Shown here in pieces: positions 1 to 9,137 of a stretch of DNA of 44,938 nucleotides. A program made the translations under genes and the position numbers. The notes below the pieces were generated by a model. The model saw only the letters and a list, made by a program, of their open reading frames with translations. It did not search any database and was not told the origin of the DNA. The stretch is taken from contig NZ_DS999213.1 in assembly GCF_000156335.1 (NCBI RefSeq), positions 568,382 through 613,319 on the forward strand. Reading direction: 5' to 3'. How positions within the stretch are numbered: position 1 is the stretch's first letter; every line of letters starts with the position of its first letter. Origin of the DNA: Roseobacter sp. GAI101. GTDB lineage: Bacteria > Pseudomonadota > Alphaproteobacteria > Rhodobacterales > Rhodobacteraceae.

Positions 1-2
1 AT

Positions 3-827
3 TTCACCGTTCACAACAGTCAATTCGTCGTCGCGCATTTTCACAACGTGCTGCTGCCCGGCACTCTCTTTGCGGTACTGGCCGGGATCTATGTCTGGTT
101 CCCGAAGTTCTTCGGTTTTCGGCTGAACGAACGCTGGTCCGCCACAACAGCGTGGCTGTTCATCATTGGCTTCACCTTCGCTTTCATGCCGCTTTACATG
201 GTTGGTTTGATGGGCCTGCCGCGCCGCAGCCCGGCCTTCGACGATCCCAGCTATATCCCCTATATGATTGTGACGATGGGCGGGGCACTTTGCGTGTTTG
301 CAGCGCTCTGCACCTTGATCGGCACCTTCGTTGTCTCTGCAAAGCGGCGCGAAGAGCTTGCGGTGCCGGGTGGTGATCCGTGGGACGGACGTACGCTGGA
401 ATGGGCCACGCCCTCCCCGGTGCCGGAATGGAATTTTGCGTTTCTGCCAGAGGTGAAATGTCAGGATGCCTTTGCGGTCGAGAAGGCGCAGGGCAAGGCC
501 TACAAGATTGAGCGCGAGGATTTCGAGGATATCGAACTGGCCCCAAAAAGCTGGATTGGCCTGACGATCATCGTGTTCGGCACGCTTTTGGGTTTTGCCA
601 TGGTGTTCTGGATCTGGTGGCTTGCGGTGCTGTCTGCCGTTGCTTTGCTGGCGCACGCCATCGGCCTTGGCTTCGTACGTGACGAAGGCGAAATCATTCC
701 CGCAGACGTGGTTGAACGCACCGAACGCGACTGGATAGCGGCGGCACGGCAGGGGCAGTGCACCGACCGAACCGATGAAGTGTCAGCGCGCAATCGCGGC
801 TTTTCTGCCCGCATCACGGAGGCGTAA
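3..827 (+). CDS. cyoB: Cytochrome bo3 ubiquinol oxidase subunit I, 3' part
   Basis: C-terminal ~274 residues of the haem-copper subunit I of a quinol oxidase, the proton-pumping terminal oxidase that transfers electrons from ubiquinol to O2 in the inner membrane. The fragment enters in frame at base 3 and almost at once shows the HFHN motif, whose two histidines are the haem ligands of this family. It continues with three hydrophobic segments and the loop GDPWDGRTLEWATPSPVPEWNF cut to its core GDPW...LEWA, which is typical of CyoB. The cyoC-cyoD order behind it, and CyoB-like rather than CtaD-like loop residues, support a quinol rather than a cytochrome c oxidase. The 5' part and cyoA would lie left of the window. 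Confidence 0.93.
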   Translation, partial: FTVHNSQFVVAHFHNVLLPGTLFAVLAGIYVWFPKFFGFRLNERWSATTAWLFIIGFTFAFMPLYMVGLMGLPRRSPAFDDPSYIPYMIVTMGGALCVFAALCTLIGTFVVSAKRREELAVPGGDPWDGRTLEWATPSPVPEWNFAFLPEVKCQDAFAVEKAQGKAYKIEREDFEDIELAPKSWIGLTIIVFGTLLGFAMVFWIWWLAVLSAVALLAHAIGLGFVRDEGEIIPADVVERTERDWIAAARQGQCTDRTDEVSARNRGFSARITEA

Positions 828-828
828 C

Positions 829-1464
829 GTGACCACATCGACCTCTCACCTCAAAAGCCATCCGGGGCTCAACCTTGGGGCCGCGCACGGGCAAGCCCAC
901 GAAGATGCAGAACCTGTCGTATTCGGATTCTGGATCTTCCTGATGAGCGATCTCGTCACCTTTGCGATGTTCTTTGCCGTCTATGCCACGTCCCTTCAGG
1001 CCACCGCCGGAGGGCCGGGCAACGCTGATATTGTCGATGTGACCAGCATCGCGCTGCAAACCGCTGCACTGCTTGTCAGTTCGTTGCTGTTCGGCATTGC
1101 GACGGTCGCGATGAAACACGGATCAGCCGCCCGCACCGTGATCTTCTGGCTTATCGCCTCACTCGCCTTCGGGCTTTGTTTCCTCGGCCTTGAAGTCCGC
1201 GACTTTATCGACGCGGCGGAGAAGGGGGCGGTGCCTATGCGATCCGGTTATCTCAGCGCTTTTTGGGCGCTGGTCGGACTGCACGGACTGCACGTGGCCG
1301 TGGGAAGCATCATGATCCTTGTCGTCTGCGCCCAGATCGCCTTCTTCGGCTTTGCGTCAGACGTCAAAACCCGCGTGCTCAGGCTTGGGCTTTACTGGCA
1401 CTTTCTTGATATCATCTGGATCGGGATTTTTTCTGTCGTCTTTCTGCCGGGGCTGCTGACATGA
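829..1464 (+). CDS. cyoC: Cytochrome o ubiquinol oxidase subunit III
   Basis: Subunit III of the bo3 quinol oxidase, 211 residues, close to the 204 of the E. coli protein. Five hydrophobic segments are visible, and the HED-EPVVFGFWIF stretch at residues ~23-37 is typical of the CyoC/CtaE family. I chose the GTG start at 829, one base after the cyoB stop, because GGAGG lies at 818-822 with suitable spacing; a longer reading into cyoB would have no ribosome site. It overlaps cyoD by four bases (ATGA), which indicates translational coupling in one operon. Confidence 0.93.
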   Translation: MTTSTSHLKSHPGLNLGAAHGQAHEDAEPVVFGFWIFLMSDLVTFAMFFAVYATSLQATAGGPGNADIVDVTSIALQTAALLVSSLLFGIATVAMKHGSAARTVIFWLIASLAFGLCFLGLEVRDFIDAAEKGAVPMRSGYLSAFWALVGLHGLHVAVGSIMILVVCAQIAFFGFASDVKTRVLRLGLYWHFLDIIWIGIFSVVFLPGLLT

Positions 1465-1772
1465 GCGAAAAGAACCAACGCGCACATGATCTGCGCATGT
1501 ATTTCACCGGGTTTGGATTGGCGGTCACACTGACAGCCCTCTCATTTCTGACTGCCATCCTGCAACCCTTCGGGCCCGTTGGCCTTTTTGCAACCCTCGC
1601 CGTGCTGGCCATCGCGCAGGTCGTCGTCCATTTCCGCTTTTTCCTGCACATCGACCTGTCGCGCCAGGCGCGCGAGGATCTGCAGCTGATCCTGTTCACC
1701 GGGCTTCTCATCGCGATCATGGTCGCAGGAACAATATGGATCCTCGGCGATCTCATGACACGTATGATGTGA
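1461..1772 (+). CDS. cyoD: Cytochrome o ubiquinol oxidase subunit IV
   Basis: Small subunit IV of the bo3 oxidase (103 residues; E. coli 109). It has three predicted transmembrane helices, and the centre reads QVVVHFRFFLHID, close to the conserved QxxVHxxYFLHM core of CyoD. It is not catalytic and helps assemble subunit I. The start overlaps the cyoC stop (ATGA). No cyoE (haem o synthase) follows, so that gene must be elsewhere. Confidence 0.92.
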   Translation: MSEKNQRAHDLRMYFTGFGLAVTLTALSFLTAILQPFGPVGLFATLAVLAIAQVVVHFRFFLHIDLSRQAREDLQLILFTGLLIAIMVAGTIWILGDLMTRMM

Positions 1773-1882
1773 CGCACCGGTGAGACGGAAAGGTGCCTGT
1801 CGGCCCAGAGCCGAAGGCGCAGCGTTCTGTGGGTCGCAAAGCCCCCGGACACAAATTTTCTCTACAACAAAGGAAAGACAAC

Positions 1883-2275
1883 ATGCCACTAGTACGAATT
1901 GACATGATCGAAGGACGCTCGGACGAGCAGCTTCAACGCCTTCTGGATACGATCCAGAATTGCGTCGTCGAAGCGTTCGGCGTTCCTGAGACTGACCGCT
2001 ACCAGATCGTCCACGAGCACAAGCCCGGGCGTATGGTGTTCCTCGATACCGGGCTGGGATTCGAGCGCAGCGATCAGATGATCTCGATCCAGTTCTTCAC
2101 CAGTCCCCGGACCCATGTCGAAAAGATCAAGGTTTACAAGCTTCTGTCCGAAAACCTGCAAAAGGAATGCGGGCTGGATCCGAACGATCTCTTGATTTCG
2201 GTTTTCACAAATCGAGAAGAAGACTGGAGCTTCGCTCAAGGCGAGGCGCAATATGTGACAGGCGAGCTGCCCTGA
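1883..2275 (+). CDS. Tautomerase superfamily protein
   Basis: A 130-residue protein beginning MPLVRIDM. Tautomerases use the N-terminal proline, exposed when Met is removed, as the catalytic base, and here Pro2 is directly after the start. The SPRT segment near residue 74 and the WSF...Q...GEL ending match the YrdN/YusQ-like subgroup, related to 4-oxalocrotonate tautomerase and malonate semialdehyde decarboxylase. The start at 1883 follows AAAGGAAAG and keeps Pro in position 2; an upstream extension would bury it and is rejected. The natural substrate cannot be told from sequence. It stands alone between cyoD and a strong terminator. Confidence 0.85.
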   Translation: MPLVRIDMIEGRSDEQLQRLLDTIQNCVVEAFGVPETDRYQIVHEHKPGRMVFLDTGLGFERSDQMISIQFFTSPRTHVEKIKVYKLLSENLQKECGLDPNDLLISVFTNREEDWSFAQGEAQYVTGELP

Positions 2276-2310
2276 CGACGAACGCCCCCTGAGGGCGATT
2301 AAGACGGAAA

Positions 2311-2349
2311 CGGCCCGCAGATGGTGCTTCATCTGCGGGCCGCTTTTTT
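2311..2349 (+). terminator. Rho-independent terminator after tautomerase gene
   Basis: A perfect 13-bp stem (2311-2323 with 2330-2342) with a six-base loop is followed by six T residues at 2344-2349. It ends transcription of the tautomerase gene, and possibly cyo read-through. The other strand has no T tract, so it does not serve poxB. Confidence 0.93.
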
Positions 2350-2375
2350 AAAGACCGTCGGCCGGGCCGCCGACC

Positions 2376-4088
2376 CTACCTCAGGAAGTTGTCGCGCAGG
2401 AGCGATACGACCTCGCGCGTGCGACCGTTCAAGACAGCCTTGATCCCGAACAGTGCCGTGCTGGCAACTTGGCCAGCCTTGATCTTTGGCGGCATGACAA
2501 GCTCCATCTCGCTGGTGCAGACGTCAAGGATCGCGGGACCGTCGGCGGCCAGCCAGTCTGTCATCGCGCCCTCAAGCTCGTTCGCGTTCTCGACGCGCCA
2601 GCCCTTCAGGCCGCAGACCTCTGCCAGCTTGGCAAAGTCAGGGTTTTCCAGATCGGTGTAGCTGTCCAGCAAGCCTTCCACGCGTTGCTCCATCTCTACA
2701 AATCCAAGAGATCCGTTATTGTAGATCAGGATCTTTACCGGCAGTTTTTCCTGCTTCAGCGTTAAAAGGTCGCCCATCAGCATCGTCATCCCGCCATCGC
2801 CGCTCATCGAAATGACCTGTCGGCCCGGATAGGCGGCTGCTGCCCCCATCGCCTGCGGGTAGGCATTTGCCATCGTGCCGTGCAGCAGGCTGGTCAGAAA
2901 CCGCCGCTCACCATTGGCCGTCAGATGCCGCAGCAGCCAGACCATGGGGGACCCGCCATCTGCGGTGAAAATCGCGTCTTGCGCGGCCAGGCGGTCAAGC
3001 GTGTGGGTAACGAATTGTGGATGGATCAGCGTAGGATCGCTTTCTTCCGCCTCCCCGACATATCCTTTGAGGTCCTCTTTCCACTGCTTGCGTGCGGCGT
3101 CCAGGTGCGACGTGTCGGTCTTTTGATCCAGCCTGTCCAGCAGCGCATCAATGGTTGGGCCGACGTCCCCGACCAGACCCATGCCCACCGGTGCCCGGCG
3201 TCCGATATGGGTCGGGTCGTGGTCGATCTGAATGACCTTGTCCTGGCCGGGATAAAACTGGGTATAGGCAAAGTCCGTCCCGAGGCAGAGCATGATGTCA
3301 GCGGCATCCACTGCTTCAACCCCGGCCTTGTTGCCCAAGATACCGATCATGCCGATGTTGTAGCTGTTGTCGGGTTCGATGAACTCCTTGGATCGGCTTG
3401 TATGCGCAATGGGCGCCGCCAGTTTTTCAGCCAGCGCGACGAGCTGGCGCTTTGCTTCCCGCGCACCGATACCTGCATAAAGCGTGACCTTCTGCGCCGC
3501 ATTCAGCCGTTCGGCCAAGGCGTCAAGTTCTTCGTCGACAGGGCGCAGGTTTGATTTGGGTCGGTGAACGGACCAGGACAGGTCATCCTTGGTGTCTTCT
3601 TCGAACATGTCGCCGTTGACGATCACGACCGCAACGCCGCCCTTGGTCAGCGCCGCCTGTGCCGCCTGCACCACGATGCGGCGCGCCTGATCGGGATGAG
3701 AGATGTATTCGCAAAACACGCTGTATTGTTCGTAAATCTTGCGCTGATCCAGTTCCTGCGGGAACCCAAGGCCGGTCTCAACGCGGGCGACGTCGGATGC
3801 GATCAGCAGGACAGGCGCGCCGTTTCGGTGGCTTTCGAACATCCCGTTGACAAAGTGCAACGTGCCCGGGCCGCAGGTGCCCGCACAGACCGCCAGTTCA
3901 CCGGTAAAGTAGGCCTCGCCGCCCGCTGCCAGCCCGCCGACCTCTTCGTGGCGGACATGGACCCACTCAAGGTCGGATTTCCGCACCGCGTCCGTGAAAT
4001 GGTTGATCGTATCGCCCACAATCCCCCAGCAGCGCTTTGCGCCAGCCTCAAGCAGGGTGTCTACGATGATTTCGGATACTTTGGTCAT
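2376..4088 (-). CDS. poxB: Pyruvate dehydrogenase (quinone), thiamine-diphosphate dependent
   Basis: Peripheral membrane flavoprotein that oxidises pyruvate to acetate and CO2 and passes electrons to ubiquinone. Its 570 residues compare with 572 in E. coli PoxB. The three domains are visible: N-terminal pyrimidine-binding domain with the catalytic Glu in RHEEVGG (residues ~46-52), central FAD/Rossmann-like domain (~190-330), and C-terminal PP-binding domain with the GDGG...NN metal/ThDP motif (~residues 430-458). The CAGTCGPG loop near residue 69 is also PoxB-like. Acetolactate synthase or oxalyl-CoA decarboxylase are the alternative members of this fold, but the overall match favours PoxB. 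It is 27 bp from the glutamate-synthase-like gene upstream, so the two are probably cotranscribed. Confidence 0.88.
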   Translation of the reverse strand: MTKVSEIIVDTLLEAGAKRCWGIVGDTINHFTDAVRKSDLEWVHVRHEEVGGLAAGGEAYFTGELAVCAGTCGPGTLHFVNGMFESHRNGAPVLLIASDVARVETGLGFPQELDQRKIYEQYSVFCEYISHPDQARRIVVQAAQAALTKGGVAVVIVNGDMFEEDTKDDLSWSVHRPKSNLRPVDEELDALAERLNAAQKVTLYAGIGAREAKRQLVALAEKLAAPIAHTSRSKEFIEPDNSYNIGMIGILGNKAGVEAVDAADIMLCLGTDFAYTQFYPGQDKVIQIDHDPTHIGRRAPVGMGLVGDVGPTIDALLDRLDQKTDTSHLDAARKQWKEDLKGYVGEAEESDPTLIHPQFVTHTLDRLAAQDAIFTADGGSPMVWLLRHLTANGERRFLTSLLHGTMANAYPQAMGAAAAYPGRQVISMSGDGGMTMLMGDLLTLKQEKLPVKILIYNNGSLGFVEMEQRVEGLLDSYTDLENPDFAKLAEVCGLKGWRVENANELEGAMTDWLAADGPAILDVCTSEMELVMPPKIKAGQVASTALFGIKAVLNGRTREVVSLLRDNFLR

Positions 4089-4115
4089 TTAGTTGGTCCT
4101 TGTAATAAGCGTGGT

Positions 4116-5747
4116 TCAGCTTGCCCGAGCCCGCGCAAGATCAATGGCAGGGCGGAAACTTTCGGCTTGGGCCGCGCGCCAGAAATCGGCGTAGATCGTG
4201 TCATCCGGCGCATCGAGAAGCGCGCCATCGGGCAGGAAATGGTGGACCTGATCCATCGGCAGGGCCTTTTCGGGTCCGACGCGATGCATCATGTGATGCG
4301 GTTGCAGTTCGCTGGGGTGGTCCAGACCAGCGGAAGCCACGATTTCCATCAGCGCATCGACGGTCTTTTCGTGAAAACGGGCCGAGCGTTCGCCCTGTAC
4401 CTCGGGGACCAGTCCACGCTGGCGTGCAGGGTCCTGTGCTGTCACGCCGGTCGGGCAGGTGCCCAGATGGCAGCGTTGCGCCTGAATGCAGCCCACGGAA
4501 AACATGAAGGCCCTCGCCGCGTTGCACCAGTCCGCGCCCTGCGCAGTGTTCCGCGCCAGGCCCATGCCCGAATAGACCTTGCCGCTGGCCGCCAGCCTCA
4601 CATGCGGCTTGACCCCCGCGCCGACAAGGGCGTTGCGCATCAGGATTAACCCTTCGGACAATGGCATCCCCACCCAGTCCGACAGCTCGACCGGTGCGGC
4701 ACCTGTCCCACCTTCACCGCCGTCCACGACGATGAAATCCGGGTGAATCCCCGTCTCGACGATGGCTTTGGCAATGGCAAACGGTTCATGGGGGTGCCCG
4801 ATGCAGAGCTTCAGGCCGACGGGCTTGCCGCCCGACAGCTCGCGCATCTGAGCCGCAAATTCCAGCATCTCGATCGGTGTGGAGAAGGCGGAATGGCCAC
4901 GCGGCGACAGGCAATCCTCGTGCGCGGGAACCTGACGGATCTTTGCTATCTCCTCGGTGACTTTGGCGGCGGGCAAAAGACCGCCGTGGCCGGGTTTTGC
5001 CCCTTGGCTCAGCTTGATTTCGGTCATCTTGACCTCGTCGCGCTGTGCGGTTTCGGCAAACATCGCGGGGTCGAAATTGCCGTTCTTGTCACGCGCGCCA
5101 AAATAGCCCGAGCCCAGTTCCCAAACGATGTCTCCGCCGTGCTCAAGGTGGTAGGGGGACAACCCTCCTTCGCCGGTATCGTGGTAATATCCGCCTTTTT
5201 TCGCACCAAGGTTCAGGGCACGCACGGCATTGGCCGACAGCGCGCCAAAGCTCATCGCCGAAATGTTGAGGACGGACGCGGAATAGGGCTTGCTGCACTG
5301 GTCCGAGCCGACGCCCACGCGGGGCGACTTGACCGGGTCTTTGGTGGGCGCGATTGAGTGGCCGACCCAGTGATAGGTATCTTCATCGGTGTTGCGCTCG
5401 GTCCCGAAGGGTTGCGTGTCGGTCAACCCTTCGGCACGCGCGTGAACAAGGCGGCGCGCCGCAAGAGAGAAGGGCTTGCCGCCGATATCGTCCTCGACAA
5501 TGTAGCTGTGCAGGTAGGGCCGCAGATCGTAAAACAGCCATCTTATCCGCCCGGCGACCGGATAGTTTCGCGTGATCGTCCAGCGTGACTGGAAAGCATC
5601 GTATAGGCCCAGCAACACGACAAGCGCCAACACGACCACGAGCCATGTCCACCCGTAGGCCAGCGCCACGACGCCCAAAACCGCAGCGGCAATCGGTACC
5701 ACCGCCCGTTTCGCAATATCCAGAAGGCTTTTCAGTCGGTCATTCAT
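4116..5747 (-). CDS. FMN-binding glutamate synthase-like protein, membrane anchored
   Basis: 543 residues with two N-terminal hydrophobic helices (residues ~12-50), then a GltB-type FMN TIM barrel. The barrel carries GALSANAVRALNLGA near residue 165, LSQGAKPGHGG near 247, and a cluster of spaced cysteines around residues 409-436 (C..AR....GC.....C....CPTG) matching the 3Fe-4S site of glutamate synthase. It lacks the amidotransferase domain of full GltB, as do archaeal-type and stand-alone glutamate-synthase-domain proteins. Whether it makes glutamate or acts as another FMN oxidoreductase is unknown. It is the first gene of a probable two-gene unit with poxB. Confidence 0.85.
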   Translation of the reverse strand: MNDRLKSLLDIAKRAVVPIAAAVLGVVALAYGWTWLVVVLALVVLLGLYDAFQSRWTITRNYPVAGRIRWLFYDLRPYLHSYIVEDDIGGKPFSLAARRLVHARAEGLTDTQPFGTERNTDEDTYHWVGHSIAPTKDPVKSPRVGVGSDQCSKPYSASVLNISAMSFGALSANAVRALNLGAKKGGYYHDTGEGGLSPYHLEHGGDIVWELGSGYFGARDKNGNFDPAMFAETAQRDEVKMTEIKLSQGAKPGHGGLLPAAKVTEEIAKIRQVPAHEDCLSPRGHSAFSTPIEMLEFAAQMRELSGGKPVGLKLCIGHPHEPFAIAKAIVETGIHPDFIVVDGGEGGTGAAPVELSDWVGMPLSEGLILMRNALVGAGVKPHVRLAASGKVYSGMGLARNTAQGADWCNAARAFMFSVGCIQAQRCHLGTCPTGVTAQDPARQRGLVPEVQGERSARFHEKTVDALMEIVASAGLDHPSELQPHHMMHRVGPEKALPMDQVHHFLPDGALLDAPDDTIYADFWRAAQAESFRPAIDLARARAS

Positions 5748-6142
5748 TGCGTCGGTCTTTCTGTTCAGGGCTTGTCTTGCGTGTGTCTGTTCGAAGGTAT
5801 TGAAGTTAGACTTTCTCTAAGCTTGTCCAAATTCTTACATTTTTTTCAGATACGTATGAGGCGCAGTCTTGTTACCTTTTCTGCACGTTTCTGGTTGCAG
5901 AACCGGTCATGGGCGAAAGCGGTAAAGGATTGAGAGATATGGGCTCAGCGAAACGCTCCGCTCTGGTGCAAAGCGGCTGTTGGGTGTTTTATGAAACCTG
6001 CAATGAGAATGTATGAAGCAGCCCGATCCGTAGTCGCCACTCGCTCGAGAGGTCGAAACTTCCGTTCAGGATTTTCGCGGGAACCGGATGATCGTCAACG
6101 TTGTCTGGCGCCGCGCGCATCCTGCGATGTCCGGTGCAAAAG
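5748..6142. other. Intergenic region between divergent genes
   Basis: About 395 bp without a supported gene, between the leftward glutamate-synthase-like gene and the rightward EEP gene. It should hold two divergent promoters. I looked for a GGAAC/CGTT general-stress (EcfG-type) pair; a GGAAC occurs near 6081 but the CGTT that follows is too close. No hairpin or RNA gene was recognised. Confidence 0.4.
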
Positions 6143-6862
6143 ATGAACGCGCGTCAGGGGGCGGCTGAAAGGCATACCATACGGGTCGCAAGCTATAATA
6201 TTCGCAAAGCCGTCGGACTGGACTGGCGACGGGATCCCCACAGGATCGCTGACGTTCTGGCCGAGGTTGATGCCGATGTCATTGCCTTGCAGGAAGCGGA
6301 CAAGCGGTTGGGCGCGCGCGCAGGTGTACTGCCTCTTCAACGTCTGGAGGCCGAGCTTGGGTACCGTATGGTCGAGGTTTCCATGCGCCCTCACAGCCAT
6401 GGCTGGCAGGGTAATGCGATATTGGTACGGTCGCACCTGCGTGATTACGTTGCCGAACGGATCAGCTTGCCAACGATGGAACCGCGCGGGGCCGTATCCG
6501 TTCGTCTGCAAGAACCCGAGCTTGAAATAATCGGCCTGCATCTTGGCCTGACACCGGGGATGCGGCGAAAACAGATGTTGAACCTGCAAAAGCTGATGGC
6601 GGAACGGGAGCACCCGGTGCTGCTGGCTGGCGATTTCAACGAATGGAACACCGGTCGGATGCCATTTGCGCCACCCAGCACAGTCGTGACGCCGGGGCCA
6701 AGTTTTCACGCGCGCAGGCCCTCGGCCCAGCTTGACAGATTCGTTCTGGGGCCGGGACTACGCTCCGTCTCATCCCATGTGCATCAATCGCCGCTCTCGA
6801 AACGGGCGTCTGACCATTTGCCCATCGTTGTCGATATCGCTTTCACAGGGATCTTCAAATGA
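6143..6862 (+). CDS. Endonuclease/exonuclease/phosphatase family protein
   Basis: EEP-fold hydrolase of 239 residues. The metal and catalytic residues of the superfamily can be followed in order: Asn19 (SYNIRKA), Glu51 (LQEAD), the GLHLGL strand, GDFNEWN (Asp and Asn), then a D near the PSAQLDRF segment and the closing SDHLP (Asp-His pair). No signal peptide is seen. The ATG at 6143 puts the SYN strand at the usual position; a TTG 42 bases upstream is possible but has no better ribosome site. It overlaps the cardiolipin synthase gene by ATGA. EEP proteins beside cardiolipin synthases are a recurring pair, which suggests a phosphodiester or lipid substrate rather than DNA repair, but the substrate is unproven. 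Confidence 0.85.
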   Translation: MNARQGAAERHTIRVASYNIRKAVGLDWRRDPHRIADVLAEVDADVIALQEADKRLGARAGVLPLQRLEAELGYRMVEVSMRPHSHGWQGNAILVRSHLRDYVAERISLPTMEPRGAVSVRLQEPELEIIGLHLGLTPGMRRKQMLNLQKLMAEREHPVLLAGDFNEWNTGRMPFAPPSTVVTPGPSFHARRPSAQLDRFVLGPGLRSVSSHVHQSPLSKRASDHLPIVVDIAFTGIFK

Positions 6863-8292
6863 CTGAACTTTTGATTTTCGTGCATCTGGCTATTTTGATC
6901 GGCTTCACGATCAGAATCCTGCTGCGCGATGATCTTTCGCCCCAGGCGCGTCTGGCCTGGTTCATCCTGATTGCCGCGCTGCCTTATGTCGGAAGTGCGA
7001 TCTATTTTCTGTTCGGCGAAATTGATCTTGGCCACCACGCCAACAAGCGCCATCGTGAGGTGCTGGACCAGATCCACAGCAAGGCAGCTCCGCTTTTCGG
7101 CACACCCGCCGAGACGGACCGCCTGATCGATCCGCTTTACAGTTCTGCGTTTCGCTACGCGGGATCCATCAATGGATTTCATGCGGTTGACGGTAACCGG
7201 GCAGAGTTGATGGCCGATGCCGCAGAGACGAATGCGCGTCTGATCGCAGATATCGACGCGGCGCAAAGCCACGTTTACGTTCTTTACTACATCTGGCTGG
7301 ACGACACGACCGGGACAGATATCGCCCGGGCGTTGATCCGCGCGGCGGAACGGGGCGTGATATGCCGGGCGATGGCCGATGGATTGGGGTCGCGTGCGTT
7401 CATCAGGTCGTCGCTTTGGCAGCGCATGAAAGAGGCGGGGGTTCTTACTGCCACAGCGCTGCCGTTGGACAATTTGATCCGCACGGTGCTGACAAGCCGT
7501 ATCGATCTGCGCAACCACCGCAAGATCACGGTGATCGACAGCAAAATCACCTATTGCGGCAGCCGGAACTCTGCCGATCCGGAATTCCGCATCAAGGCCA
7601 GATATGCCCCCTGGGTCGATATCATGCTGCGTTTCGAAGGTGCGATCGTGGCACAGAATGAACTGCTTTTCATCAGTGACTGGATGCAACCCACCGGAGA
7701 AAAATTTGAAGATTTCAACGTGGTACCCCACGCCATTCAGGGCGGCTTTCCCGCTCAGGTCATGGGGGATGGCCCGACCGAGCGGCGCGGTGCCACGCCG
7801 CAGCTTTTTTCTGCGCTTATTGCCTGCGCGCGGGAAACACTGACGCTGTCGACGCCGTATTTCGTGCCGGATGCCACCGTCTACGAAGCGCTGTGTTCTG
7901 CAGCCCATCGCGGGGTCAAGGTCACGTTGATCTTTCCGAAAAACAACGACAGCTGGGTCGTCGCTGCGGCAAGCCGCAGCTATTATCGCAAATTGCTGTC
8001 AGCCGGATGTTCGATCCACGAGTTCACAGGCGGTCTATTGCACGCGAAGACGCTGACACTGGACGGTTGCGTCACCCTCATAGGATCTTCGAACCTTGAT
8101 TTACGCAGTTTCGATCTGAACTACGAAAACAATATCCTTCTGCAAGACGCTGACATCACCCGCGCCGTGCGACACCGGCAGGATGACTACATCGCCAGCT
8201 CTGATCCTGTGACCCTTGACGAGGTGAAGGCATGGCCACGGTATCGGCGTATCTGGAACAACACTGTCGCGACCATCGGCCCCGTTCTTTAA
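6859..8292 (+). CDS. cls: Cardiolipin synthase (phospholipase D family)
   Basis: Membrane enzyme that condenses two phosphatidylglycerol molecules into cardiolipin and glycerol. Its 477 residues are normal for Cls. Two N-terminal transmembrane helices (residues ~3-20 and ~32-52) precede two PLD catalytic HKD motifs: HRKITVID with His ~220 and HAKTLTLD with His ~395, both followed by GSxN. The ATG overlaps the EEP stop codon, so the two are translated together. It converges with the amidotransferase gene 38 bp downstream; no clear terminator was seen between them. Confidence 0.92.
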   Translation: MTELLIFVHLAILIGFTIRILLRDDLSPQARLAWFILIAALPYVGSAIYFLFGEIDLGHHANKRHREVLDQIHSKAAPLFGTPAETDRLIDPLYSSAFRYAGSINGFHAVDGNRAELMADAAETNARLIADIDAAQSHVYVLYYIWLDDTTGTDIARALIRAAERGVICRAMADGLGSRAFIRSSLWQRMKEAGVLTATALPLDNLIRTVLTSRIDLRNHRKITVIDSKITYCGSRNSADPEFRIKARYAPWVDIMLRFEGAIVAQNELLFISDWMQPTGEKFEDFNVVPHAIQGGFPAQVMGDGPTERRGATPQLFSALIACARETLTLSTPYFVPDATVYEALCSAAHRGVKVTLIFPKNNDSWVVAAASRSYYRKLLSAGCSIHEFTGGLLHAKTLTLDGCVTLIGSSNLDLRSFDLNYENNILLQDADITRAVRHRQDDYIASSDPVTLDEVKAWPRYRRIWNNTVATIGPVL

Positions 8293-8330
8293 CGTTGTTT
8301 TGATGCGGCGAAGTCGTCGCGCCCCCGTGA

Positions 8331-9137
8331 TCAGGCGATGCGCTGCGCCTCGATCACGCCGTCCTTGAGCATCATCACCGTTCCACGCTCCAGCGGCTCC
8401 CATCCCTCGGGATCCAGCGGCACGGACGCAATCAGATGAAGCGGGCCGGACACCTCCGAGATACTCGCTCCCGCCGCGTCCCATCGCTGACCTGCGTGAC
8501 GCTTTCCAAAGCTACGGATGTTCAGGCCGGGCTCTCGCGGTTCGGTCACGCCGTCTTTGGTCTCAAAACGGCGACGGTCTGCATGCACAAAAAGCCGCTC
8601 TCCGTCGAAGAACAGGAAATTCGCACTCCCTAATTCGCGCATCTCTGCGGCGAAACGGGCGAAGATATCGAACCGTTCCGCCGGATCGTAGGGCGCAGAT
8701 GCCTGCAGACGGTCCAGCAGCAACAGGAAGGCCAATTCTGAATCGGTATCGCCGATCCTTTGCCCAAGCAGGTGCCGCGTGTCCTCGCGGTCTTCGATCC
8801 CCGGCAATCCGCCGTTGTGCGCAAAGGCATGGCCGCGTCCATGAAGCACGCGGTCGAAAGGATGGGTATTGGCCAATTCCACCCCGCCGACGCTTGCACG
8901 GCGCACATGGGCGATAAGGTGTTTGCAAGGCCGCTCGTTGCGCACGACCATGCGGGTCAGCTCGCTGGTCGCGGCGGGATCGGGTTCGCGGAAGATGTAG
9001 CAGTCGCGTTCCTGCGCGAAAAGAATACCCCAGCCATCGCGGTTTCGGTGTTTCTCGCCGCCTTCGGCAGCAAAGAGGTCAAGTTCGTATCGGACCGTAT
9101 GCGGCTCGGTTGCGCTCATCGCGAACAACTCACATAT
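8331..9137 (-). CDS. Class II glutamine amidotransferase, probable AUA start
   Basis: Ntn-type glutamine amidotransferase of ~268 residues (YafJ/EgtC-like): N-terminal CELFAMS, NRDGWGI, the NTHPF segment and AHNGGLPG are all present. In this family Cys must be the first residue after Met removal. Here the codon before Cys is ATA (9135-9137 on the minus strand), with GGGAGG seven bases upstream, so initiation at AUA is the simplest reading. An in-frame ATG five codons further up (9150-9152) would give MGGRIIC and need processing. The gene overlaps the kinase stop by eight bases and probably belongs to the same transcript. The acceptor substrate is unknown. Confidence 0.82.
   Translation of the reverse strand: MCELFAMSATEPHTVRYELDLFAAEGGEKHRNRDGWGILFAQERDCYIFREPDPAATSELTRMVVRNERPCKHLIAHVRRASVGGVELANTHPFDRVLHGRGHAFAHNGGLPGIEDREDTRHLLGQRIGDTDSELAFLLLLDRLQASAPYDPAERFDIFARFAAEMRELGSANFLFFDGERLFVHADRRRFETKDGVTEPREPGLNIRSFGKRHAGQRWDAAGASISEVSGPLHLIASVPLDPEGWEPLERGTVMMLKDGVIEAQRIA

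Noticed and set aside
2880..5588. Long plus-strand open frames opposite poxB and the glutamate-synthase-like gene
   Set aside because: They mirror the codon structure of the real minus-strand genes and encode no recognisable motifs.
6081..6104. GGAAC followed by CGTT upstream of the EEP gene, possible EcfG-type stress promoter
   Set aside because: The spacer is about 14 bases, shorter than the 16-17 usual for that promoter class.
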